Positions 9,782-16,843 of a stretch of 64,000 bases of DNA are shown in pieces (position 1 is the stretch's first letter; each line of letters opens with the position of its first letter). A model generated the notes under the pieces. That model was given only the letters and a program-made list of their open reading frames with translations, did no database searches and was not told the origin of the DNA. Origin of the DNA: Sphingomonas sp. S2-65 (GTDB lineage: Bacteria > Pseudomonadota > Alphaproteobacteria > Sphingomonadales > Sphingomonadaceae); contig NZ_CP090953.1 of assembly GCF_021513175.1 (NCBI RefSeq), forward strand, positions 248,001-312,000. The letters run 5' to 3'. The translations under genes were made by a program, and so were the position numbers.

Positions 9782-10396
9782 TCAGCGGCCCTGTTGCGGC
9801 ATCTGGATCGTCGGCCCGAGGCGGTTGAGCACCTCCCGTGCGTCGAAGGCGCGGACATTATCCGATGGCTTCGGACCACGGCCGGTCACGATCTCCGCCA
9901 CGGCCTCGTACCGCTCGACCGTGCGGATATCGACGCTGCGGTCGAAGAAGGGGTCACCCCAGAAGGGGTCCCAGCTGCGCCACCCGAAGCGCGGGCGATA
10001 ATAGCGCCACGATGGTCCCCAGCCGCCCCACGGGCTGCCGTAGAAGCCGCTGCCGAAGCCACCGCCGATGCCGGGGGTCGCGTAGGTCTGGGTTTTCTTC
10101 TCGGTGTCGCGGTCGGCGAGGAGGAAATAGTCGCCGCCATTCTGCACGGTGAGCTCGGCGGCACGGAAGAGCAGGTAGCGCTCCACCGTTTCGCGCGAGG
10201 TGAGGCTGTTGCCCGCGAAGCTGACGCGGAAGCGGTTACTCTCGATCTGCTGGTCCGAATAGCCCGTGGCAGACGAGCCGTTGCCCATTGCGGGCCGATA
10301 CGGCGTTGCGGTCATGCACGAGGCGAGCGCAAGGCTGCCCGCCACGACGGCACCGAGACGCGCGAGGCGCCGGCGGCGAAGATTAGGATGCGGCAT
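9782..10396 (-). CDS. Outer-membrane or periplasmic lipoprotein, CC0125/CC1285-like
   Basis: This 204-residue lipoprotein has a basic n-region (MPHPNLRRRRLARLG), a hydrophobic core and a lipobox LALASC with Cys27. A conserved SFAGNSLTSRETVERYLLFRAAELT-like segment matches the CC0125/CC1285 family of alphaproteobacterial lipoproteins (my recall). The middle is Gly/Trp/Tyr-rich (GIGGGFGSGFYGSPWGGWG), typical of low-complexity surface proteins. The function is unknown. It is a single gene preceded by about 130 bases of somewhat AT-richer DNA that probably holds its promoter. Confidence 0.8.
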   Translation of the reverse strand: MPHPNLRRRRLARLGAVVAGSLALASCMTATPYRPAMGNGSSATGYSDQQIESNRFRVSFAGNSLTSRETVERYLLFRAAELTVQNGGDYFLLADRDTEKKTQTYATPGIGGGFGSGFYGSPWGGWGPSWRYYRPRFGWRSWDPFWGDPFFDRSVDIRTVERYEAVAEIVTGRGPKPSDNVRAFDAREVLNRLGPTIQMPQQGR

Positions 10397-10526
10397 GGTT
10401 TCTCCGATCTAGATCTTATTGTTCTGGATGCTTGCTGGAGTAACGCGCAGTCGAAGAAAAATCTCCGTGTGCGAATGCGGTGAGCTGTGCACCTTTGTCG
10501 ATTGACGGCGGCTGAACGAACCCCAT

Positions 10527-11042
10527 TCAGGCAATCCTTTCAGGCACTTCCGCCGCATCCTGGTCCAGCGCCGCCTTGGGCGCGACGGCTTCCCAGGGAA
10601 ACACGAACCAGTCCTTGGTCACGCTGCGATCGATCGTGAGATAGGCATAGTCGGTCCGCTGTTCGGATCGGGTATTGTCGAGAAGCACGGCGAAGCGAAT
10701 GTTGTCGGCACGCCCGTCTTGGTCGGCCAGCAGGGCGCGGAGTTCGCCTATGGTGCGGCCGCTGTCGTTGATGTCCTCCACGAACAGCAGCCGGTCGCCA
10801 TTGCGAGTGCGCTGGGCAAGCACCGCGACCAGCTCCTCGCCGAACTGGGCGATGCGCGTGGAATGGTCGATCGACACCATCGGCAGGGTCATGCGGTGCG
10901 ACAGGTAGACCGCCGGGGCGAGCCCGCCGCGCCCGACGCCGACCAGCAGGCTGGGCGACCAGTCCGCTGCTGCCTCAGCAATGGCATGAACGCCGGCCAC
11001 CAGAGCGTCGTGAGAGAAGTGATTGAACACAACGTCGCTCAT
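10527..11042 (-). CDS. Purine-type phosphoribosyltransferase
   Basis: This is a 171-residue type I phosphoribosyltransferase. The PRPP-binding loop reads LLFVEDINDSGRT (residues about 91-103), with the two acidic residues followed by DSGRT. GVGRGGLAPAVYLSHR near residue 36 is the upstream pyrophosphate loop. Length and motifs fit Gpt/Hpt-like enzymes that make IMP, XMP or GMP from free bases. Its ATG overlaps the TGA of the adenine-deaminase-like gene (ATGA at 11039-11042), so the two are probably translated together. The exact base preference is inference, with hypoxanthine favoured by context. Confidence 0.85.
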   Translation of the reverse strand: MSDVVFNHFSHDALVAGVHAIAEAAADWSPSLLVGVGRGGLAPAVYLSHRMTLPMVSIDHSTRIAQFGEELVAVLAQRTRNGDRLLFVEDINDSGRTIGELRALLADQDGRADNIRFAVLLDNTRSEQRTDYAYLTIDRSVTKDWFVFPWEAVAPKAALDQDAAEVPERIA

Positions 11043-12055
11043 GCATTCGCCTCCACGAACGCATCGAGCCGAGCGAGGTGGTGGGCGACGGCGTCGTCCG
11101 GCAGGAAGGAGCCAAGGAAGCTGTTGCGGGCAAGCGTCGCCAGCGCGCGGCGGTCAAGGCCACGCCCTCCGGCTACGGCGCGGTAATTGTCGGCGATATA
11201 GCCGCCGAAATATGCCGGATCGTCCGAGTTGATCGTGGCGCGGAGACCCAGTTCGAGCATCCGATCGATCGGGTGCGCATCGATCGAGGCGACATTGCAG
11301 AGCTTGACGTTGGACAGCGGACATACCGTAAGCGTCATGCTCGACCGGGCCAGTCTGGCGACCAGCTGCGGGTCTTCAAGGCTGCGGTTGCCGTGATCGA
11401 GCCGGTCGACCTTGAGCAGGTCGAGCGCTTCGTAGACATAGGCGGGAGGGCCCTCCTCACCGGCATGGGCGACGCGCTTAAGGCCCATCGCGGCAGCTGC
11501 GGCGAAGACGCGCTCGAACTTGGCGGGCGGATGCCCGACTTCCGACGAGTCGAGGCCGACGCCTTCGATGCGGTCGATCCAGGGCTGCGCCTGGCTGAGC
11601 GTCCGGAAAGCGTCCTCTTCGTCGAGGTGGCGTAGGAAACAGAGGATCAGCTTGGAGGTGAGGCCGTGCCTGGCCTCTGCCTCAGACATTCCCGCGAGCA
11701 GGCCGTTGGCGACAACACCGAACGGAACGCCGCGATGGGTGTGGGTCTGGGGATCGAAGAAGATTTCGGCGTGGACCACGCCGTCGGCGGCGACCCTGTC
11801 GAAATAGGCCAGCGCCAAGTCGCGGAAATCCTCTTCGGTGCGCAACACGTCGGCACCGGCATAATAGATGTCGAGGAAGTCCTGGAGGTTCGAGAACTGG
11901 TAGGCGTCGCGCACTTCCTCCACCGAGGCGAAGGGGATCTCCACATGATTGCGGCGGGCGAGCTCGAACATCAGTTCGGGTTCGAGACTCCCCTCGATAT
12001 GCAGATGGAGCTCGGCCTTGGGCAGGCCGGTGATGAAGGCGTCGAGATCGGTCAT
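11039..12055 (-). CDS. Adenine deaminase (adenosine/AMP deaminase superfamily)
   Basis: This 338-residue zinc hydrolase carries the superfamily motifs: HLH (His17, His19) in ELHLHIEGSLEP, HAGEEGPP, LDHGNRS and NSDDPAYFGGY. VGLDSSEVGHPP and TEEDFRDL-like segments resemble the bacterial adenine deaminase subgroup more than classical adenosine deaminase, judging from recalled Pseudomonas sequences. The expected reaction is adenine to hypoxanthine plus ammonia. The ATG at 12055 is preferred over an in-frame TTG at 12082. It is upstream of and overlaps the phosphoribosyltransferase gene. Many pipelines would label it adenosine deaminase. Confidence 0.88.
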   Translation of the reverse strand: MTDLDAFITGLPKAELHLHIEGSLEPELMFELARRNHVEIPFASVEEVRDAYQFSNLQDFLDIYYAGADVLRTEEDFRDLALAYFDRVAADGVVHAEIFFDPQTHTHRGVPFGVVANGLLAGMSEAEARHGLTSKLILCFLRHLDEEDAFRTLSQAQPWIDRIEGVGLDSSEVGHPPAKFERVFAAAAAMGLKRVAHAGEEGPPAYVYEALDLLKVDRLDHGNRSLEDPQLVARLARSSMTLTVCPLSNVKLCNVASIDAHPIDRMLELGLRATINSDDPAYFGGYIADNYRAVAGGRGLDRRALATLARNSFLGSFLPDDAVAHHLARLDAFVEANA

Positions 12056-12127
12056 CGTCCGAGCATCGCAGGGGGCGCTCAAAGTCGCAAGCGGGAGCGG
12101 TCCTGCGGGGCACGGCGTTGTGCAGCC

Positions 12128-12322
12128 ATGCCGTCGAGCGTGATTCTAAGCTGGCGCTATGACGAGGCTGCGCAGCGGCTCGATATCGTCTTCGTCAGCG
12201 GGAAGCACTATAGCTACCATGCGGTCCCGCCGCCGATCGCCCGCGAGATGCAGGAGGCGCGTTCGAAAGGCCGCTATTTCAACCAGCGCATCCGCGACCA
12301 TTTTAAGTTCACGGAACATTGA
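12128..12322 (+). CDS. KTSC domain-containing protein
   Basis: This 64-residue protein matches the small KTSC family. Here the N-terminus reads MPSSVILSWRYDEAAQRLDI and is followed by FVSGKHYSYHAVPP and a C-terminal KGRYFNQRIRDHF. The family is often found alone or fused to lysyl-tRNA synthetase or phage proteins, and no function is established. It is divergent from the adenine deaminase gene with about 70 bases between starts. The ATG at 12128 is the only plausible start. Confidence 0.85.
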   Translation: MPSSVILSWRYDEAAQRLDIVFVSGKHYSYHAVPPPIAREMQEARSKGRYFNQRIRDHFKFTEH

Positions 12323-12440
12323 CGCGGCGGGGGTCAGCGGCTCGCAGGATAGAGCCTACCACTCCGCTCAGAGCGACCCGGGTGTGTACGGGCTGAGGTT
12401 CACTGCCCCACCGCCGCACCGCTGCAGAGCTTGAAAGAAG

Positions 12441-12515
12441 TGGCTCCCCGGGCCTGATTCGAACAGGCGACCATTCGATTAACAGTCGAACGCTCTACCG
12501 CTGAGCTACCGGGGA
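12441..12515 (-). tRNA. tRNA-Asn (anticodon GTT)
   Basis: Read on the minus strand, the 75-base cloverleaf has acceptor TCCCCGG pairing with CCGGGGA, a D arm GCTCAGCGGTAGAGC, an anticodon stem TTCGA/TCGAA around loop CTGTTAA (anticodon at 12481-12483), a T arm with GTTCGAATC, discriminator G, and an encoded CCA at 12441-12443. Confidence 0.97.
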
Positions 12516-12555
12516 AAACCGTCTTCTAGCGACCGAGGCCGCTGCGGGAGGCGCG

Positions 12556-12585
12556 CCTATAGCAGCGGGTTTTCGGATCGTGCAA
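12556..12585 (-). promoter_or_regulatory. Probable sigma-70 promoter of tRNA-Asn
   Basis: On the minus strand, TTGCAC (12585-12580) and TATAGG (12561-12556) are separated by 18 bases and lie about 41 bases upstream of the tRNA 5' end. The boxes and spacing fit a housekeeping promoter. The transcript start is inferred. Confidence 0.5.
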
Positions 12586-12590
12586 GGGGG

Positions 12591-13358
12591 TTATGCGATG
12601 AATTGTTCCATGGTGATGCGGTCGTCGAGCGCATGCTCCGGATCGAAGAGCAGGGTTAGCTCGCGCATCTGGTCGATCTCCACCTGCACCTGCGCCACTT
12701 CACGCACTTCGCGCTGATCGGCTACGGCGGAAACCGGACGTTTGTCGGCTTCAAGAACGCGAATGCCGATGCGCGTCTTCTCCGGCAGGATCGCCCCGCG
12801 CCAGCGCCGCGGGCGAAAAGGACTGATCGGCGTCAGCGCGAGCAGCGCGGAGCCCAGCGGCAGGATCGGCCCCTGCGCGGAAAAATTGTATGCAGTGGAC
12901 CCTGCCGGTGTGGCGACCAGGATGCCGTCACAGACCAGTTCGGGAAGAACGATGCGGTCGTTTATCGTCACTTCGAGTTTGGCGGTCTGGCGGGTCTCCC
13001 GGAGCAGGGAGACTTCGTTGATCGCAGGCAGGCGGCAATGCTCCCCGTTCACCGTGATCGCCGTCATGTTCAGCGACGAGACGCGAAACGGCTTGGCGCG
13101 GGCGAGCCGCTCCATCAGTCCTTCGAGCCGCCAGTCGTTCATCAGGAAGCCGACGGTCCCCAGGTTCATGCCGAATACCGGCACGATGCGGCGACGCTCA
13201 AGCATGGCATGGAGCGTCTGGAGCATGAAGCCGTCGCCACCAAGCGCGACCACCTGCTCGGCCTCTTCGACGGAAACCCAGTCATAGGCGTTCCGCAGCT
13301 CTTCCTCGGCGACTTGAGCAGGCGGAGTGGGCGATGCGACGAGGGCGAGGGGCATCAT
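12591..13358 (-). CDS. nadK: NAD kinase
   Basis: NAD kinase phosphorylates NAD to NADP. The 255-residue protein has the GGDGFML motif near residue 40, NLGTVGFLMN near residue 65 and the substrate loop PAGSTAYNFSAQGPILPL near residue 153. It begins with ATGATG at 13358, overlapping the moaA stop (13355-13357), so the two genes are coupled. Length is at the short end of the family, typical of alphaproteobacteria. tRNA-Asn lies just downstream on the same strand. Confidence 0.95.
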   Translation of the reverse strand: MMPLALVASPTPPAQVAEEELRNAYDWVSVEEAEQVVALGGDGFMLQTLHAMLERRRIVPVFGMNLGTVGFLMNDWRLEGLMERLARAKPFRVSSLNMTAITVNGEHCRLPAINEVSLLRETRQTAKLEVTINDRIVLPELVCDGILVATPAGSTAYNFSAQGPILPLGSALLALTPISPFRPRRWRGAILPEKTRIGIRVLEADKRPVSAVADQREVREVAQVQVEIDQMRELTLLFDPEHALDDRITMEQFIA

Positions 13359-14371
13359 CCGCCAGTTACGCTCATGTGCCGCGAAACCGCAGGCGCGGCG
13401 CCGCGCTCGATGCGGAAATCATGCGCGGCGGGCTTGAGCCCCAAAGCCTCGGTAATCCGCACATCCACTTCGGCGAGGCCGCCGTCGCGGATCGCCGCTT
13501 TCAGATCGACGGAGTCGTCATGGCCGAGGCACATGTGGAGCTTGCCGTCGGTCGACAGCCGGACGCGGTTGCAGGTGGCGCAGAAATTGCCCGTGAGCGG
13601 CGAAATCAGGCCAAGCCGGGTGCCGGTGTCCTGAACCCGCCAGTAGCGGGCCGGGCCGCCGCTGCTGCGATCCTCGAACTGGAGGTCGAAGCGCGCGCGT
13701 AGGTCGTCGAGCACCTGCGTCAGCGGCAGGAAGCGGTCGGCGCGATCCTCGTCGATCTGGCCGAGCGGCATGGTCTCGATCAGCGTGAGGTCATGGCCCT
13801 GATCGACGCACCAGGCGAGCATCGGGGCGATCTCGTGCTCGTTCAGGCCCGTTAGCGCCACCATGTTGATCTTGACCGCGAGCCCCGCGGCCGAGGCGGC
13901 GCCAATGCCGTTCAGGACCTGTCCGACATCACCGTGGCGGGTGATGTGCCGGAAGGTTGCGGGGTCCCGACTGTCCATGCTCACGTTCAGCCGGCGTACG
14001 CCCGCAGCGAACAAGGCGTCGGCGTGTTGGTCCAGCCGGGTGCCGTTGGTGGTGAGCGTGAGCTCGTCCAGCCCCTGGCCGAGCGAGTGGCCCAGGCGCG
14101 CCACCAGCTCGAGCATGTCGCGGCGAACCAGCGGCTCGCCTCCGGTCAGGCGGATCTTGCGGACACCCCGAGAGATGAAGCGCTCGGCGATCAGGGCGAT
14201 CTCCTCCAGGTCAAGCAATTGGGCGCGCGGGAGGAAGGTCATCTGCTCCGCCATGCAATAGCGGCAGCGCAGGTCGCAGCGGTCGGTAACCGAGATCCGG
14301 AGATAGGTGATCGCACGGCCATGCCGGTCCACCAGTTTTTCAGGGGTCTGGACGGGAGCGGCGGTGGCCAT
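13355..14371 (-). CDS. moaA: GTP 3',8-cyclase MoaA
   Basis: This radical-SAM enzyme performs the first step of molybdenum cofactor synthesis. The SAM cluster motif is CDLRCRYC near residue 32. The C-terminal cluster is in NFCATCNRVRL with a further Cys in HMCLG, and the protein ends in the conserved GG. 338 residues are read from the ATG at 14371 (MATAAPVQTPEK); in-frame starts at 14395 and 14422 are possible. Partners moaC and moeA lie about 25 kb away in this window. The 3' end overlaps nadK. Confidence 0.95.
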   Translation of the reverse strand: MATAAPVQTPEKLVDRHGRAITYLRISVTDRCDLRCRYCMAEQMTFLPRAQLLDLEEIALIAERFISRGVRKIRLTGGEPLVRRDMLELVARLGHSLGQGLDELTLTTNGTRLDQHADALFAAGVRRLNVSMDSRDPATFRHITRHGDVGQVLNGIGAASAAGLAVKINMVALTGLNEHEIAPMLAWCVDQGHDLTLIETMPLGQIDEDRADRFLPLTQVLDDLRARFDLQFEDRSSGGPARYWRVQDTGTRLGLISPLTGNFCATCNRVRLSTDGKLHMCLGHDDSVDLKAAIRDGGLAEVDVRITEALGLKPAAHDFRIERGAAPAVSRHMSVTGG

Positions 14372-14451
14372 GTCGTTGGGGTAAGCACTTCGCATCGCGC
14401 AAACAACCCTTCGGATGGGCAAGGGGATGCGTTGCCGCTATCGAATGCCGA

Positions 14452-16437
14452 ATGGAAGACAGTTTCACCGTTGCCGCGAACAATCCGGCGGACTCCGAAG
14501 TGCCGGTTTTCATCCTGTCGTTCCGGCAGCGGGACGAAGTCGCCGCTGCGGCGGCGAGCGGAGGATGGCGCGTGATCGCCGCCCGGCGTGCCGATGGATT
14601 GGACCAGCGGTTCCTGACGAGCGGCGCCGCCGTTGCGGTGCTGGATGCGCGCGGCGCGATGTCCGAAGGGCTTGCCGCCGCGAAGGCGCTGGGCCCGACG
14701 ATCGAGGCACATGGTGCGGCGATGCTGATCCTGATCTCGCAAAGCGACACCGTGCACATGCGCCATTTCTACGATGCCGGCGCCACCCATTTCCTGAGCA
14801 GCCCGATGTCCTCGGCGGCGATGGCGCATTCGATCCGTTTCGCGTTTCGGCATGCCGAGCGACTGGCAGGCTGGGGGAAAGAAGGAAGCGGTGCGACCGA
14901 GCCGCTGGGTTGGCGATTTGATCCGGACATCGGTGCGCCGCAGCTCACCCCGGCGCTCGCCAACCTGCTGGGGTTGAGCGAGGCGCCCGGGATGCGGGCG
15001 ATGTTGCGCCGGCTCGAGCCGGGGGACCGGCTGTTGCTGCGCGCGGCGCTGCGACGGGTAGGGCAGGTGGGCGGATCAACCGCCTTCGCGCACGACGTGC
15101 CCGGCGTAGGGCGGCTGGTGCAGCATCTTCAGCAGGACCGCGTGAGCGGACGGCTGGACGTGCTGGTCGAGGTGCTGGGGGTGGCGCCGGATGCTTCGTC
15201 GGCGGTGCGCGACGTGCTTACCGGCGCGCGCGACGGGCCGAGCGCGCGTCGGTGGATCGACCGGCGGGTGAGTGAGGGCGCGCCCGTGGCGATCGTTCTG
15301 GTTGCGCTAACCCGGTTCGACACAGTCAACACCGCTTACGGCCGTGAGGTCGGGGACGAACTGCTGCGGGCGGTGTTCAAGCGGATCAGTGAAGTCGCCC
15401 GGGAGGCACTGGGGAGTTCCGCCATCGTGGCGCGGATCGGTGGATCCGAGTTCCTGGTGGCCAGCGATGAGGTGGCCGGCGCAAGGCTGGAACAAGGGGT
15501 CGTCCGGCTCGAGGAGTCGCTGGGGCGGCCGTTCGTGGTGCGTGGGACGATCGCCCCCATCGGAGCGCGTCTCGTGACGGCGGTGAGCGATGTCGGGGAT
15601 ACGTCCGCCGCGATGCTGCGGCGTGCGAGCGAGGCGATGCTCGGCAAGGAAGTGAAGATGGAAGCCGGGGGCGTGCCGGTGGAGCAACTGGCCAACGAAC
15701 TGCACCGGGCGCTGGAGCATGGCGAGATCGGCGTGCGCTATCAGCCACAGGTGGCGATCGCGTCGGGGCAGATCGTAGGGGTGGAAGCGCTGGCGCGGTG
15801 GAATCACCCCGACTTGGGCGAGATCGGGGCGGAGGCGCTGTTCGCGGCGGCCGAGCGTGCGGGGCTGGAGGCGGCGTTGAGCGACAACATCCAGCGGCGG
15901 GCGCTTTCGGGTGCGGCGCAGTGGCCGTCGTCGCTGTCGCGGCTGAGACTGTCGATCAACGTGACTGCCGCCGATGTAAGCCGGGCCGGGTTCGCGGACA
16001 GCCTGCTAGGCCGGGTCGACGCCAGTGGTTTCCCCCGGTCGCGCCTCACGGTGGAGATTACCGAAACCGGGGTGATGGCCGACCTGACCGAAGCCGCGCG
16101 GTTACTCTCCGAGTTGCGTGCCGCGGGATGCCGGGTAGCCGTGGACGATTTCGGGACCGGCTATTCCAGCTTGGCATATCTGAAGTCGCTGCCGCTGGAT
16201 TATCTCAAGATCGACAAGCGGCTCAGCCACGACATCACCGGATCGCACCGCGACCGGGTAGTGGTGCGCGGCGTGATCGACATGGCGCGCTCCCTCGGGC
16301 TCGCCGTGGTGGCGGAGGGGGTGGAGACCGAGGCGCAGCTCGATCTTCTGGCAAAGGAAGGCTGCCAATATTTCCAGGGGTATCTCTGCTCGGAGCCGCT
16401 GGATGTCCCGGCGCTGGCGCAGCGGGTGCACGGATGA
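14452..16437 (+). CDS. Cyclic-di-GMP phosphodiesterase candidate: degenerate receiver, degenerate GGDEF, intact EAL
   Basis: 661 residues, no membrane segment. The N-terminal ~140 residues look like a receiver fold: an Asp sits in VLDARG, but the expected Lys is Ser (LSSP) and the acidic pair is missing. A GGDEF-like domain has GGSEF at residues 330-334, so it probably lacks cyclase activity and may bind GTP as a regulatory site. The EAL domain (Glu445 in VEALARW) keeps NVTAADVS, EITETG, DDFGTGYSSL, LKIDK, EGVET and FQGYL, consistent with active hydrolysis of c-di-GMP. It is divergent from moaA, and its stop overlaps the next gene's ATG. Confidence 0.92.
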   Translation: MEDSFTVAANNPADSEVPVFILSFRQRDEVAAAAASGGWRVIAARRADGLDQRFLTSGAAVAVLDARGAMSEGLAAAKALGPTIEAHGAAMLILISQSDTVHMRHFYDAGATHFLSSPMSSAAMAHSIRFAFRHAERLAGWGKEGSGATEPLGWRFDPDIGAPQLTPALANLLGLSEAPGMRAMLRRLEPGDRLLLRAALRRVGQVGGSTAFAHDVPGVGRLVQHLQQDRVSGRLDVLVEVLGVAPDASSAVRDVLTGARDGPSARRWIDRRVSEGAPVAIVLVALTRFDTVNTAYGREVGDELLRAVFKRISEVAREALGSSAIVARIGGSEFLVASDEVAGARLEQGVVRLEESLGRPFVVRGTIAPIGARLVTAVSDVGDTSAAMLRRASEAMLGKEVKMEAGGVPVEQLANELHRALEHGEIGVRYQPQVAIASGQIVGVEALARWNHPDLGEIGAEALFAAAERAGLEAALSDNIQRRALSGAAQWPSSLSRLRLSINVTAADVSRAGFADSLLGRVDASGFPRSRLTVEITETGVMADLTEAARLLSELRAAGCRVAVDDFGTGYSSLAYLKSLPLDYLKIDKRLSHDITGSHRDRVVVRGVIDMARSLGLAVVAEGVETEAQLDLLAKEGCQYFQGYLCSEPLDVPALAQRVHG

Positions 16438-16838
16438 GCGACCGGCAGGATGTAAGCGGCGTCTGGTACGGGCGCTGGAGCGCCGAGCATCCGGCGGTGG
16501 CGCCAGGACGCTTCATCGCCCTGTTGGAAGAAGAAGGGGGGGCGGTCACCGGCACGATCACCGAGCCCGATGCGGAAGGCGACGAGGGCGTACTGCGGGC
16601 GCTGGTCGGCGGCGAGCGGGCGGGCGCCGACATCGCGTGGGTGAAGCAATATGACGGTGCCGGACGGCTGGCCCACGCCGTCCGCTACGACGGCAGCGTC
16701 AACGCCGACGCGACCGCGATCGTTGGCCGGTGGCAGCTCGAAGGCTTCACCGGCAGCTTTACGATGCACCGGGAGAAGTTCGACAGCGCCGACCTCGACG
16801 AGGCGGAGGAGCTGCGGATCCCGCTTGCCGATCTTTAA
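16434..16838 (+). CDS. Conserved hypothetical protein coupled to the EAL gene
   Basis: 134 residues beginning MSDRQDVSGVWYGRWSAEH. It is predicted to be mostly beta-strand, with repeated GVWYGRW-, VTGTITEPD-, VRYDGSVN- and IVGRWQLEGFTGSF-like segments, which suggests a small barrel of lipocalin or avidin type. No signal peptide or cysteines are visible. The ATG overlaps the TGA of the EAL gene (ATGA at 16434-16437), implying coupled translation. I do not recognise a named family, so the link to c-di-GMP signalling rests on position alone. Confidence 0.72.
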   Translation: MSDRQDVSGVWYGRWSAEHPAVAPGRFIALLEEEGGAVTGTITEPDAEGDEGVLRALVGGERAGADIAWVKQYDGAGRLAHAVRYDGSVNADATAIVGRWQLEGFTGSFTMHREKFDSADLDEAEELRIPLADL

Positions 16839-16843
16839 CGCGT

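Noticed and set aside
12392..12405. 14-base string GGCTGAGGTTCACT also found at 31151-31164
   Set aside because: A few 14-base matches are expected by chance in 64 kb, and the flanks do not match.
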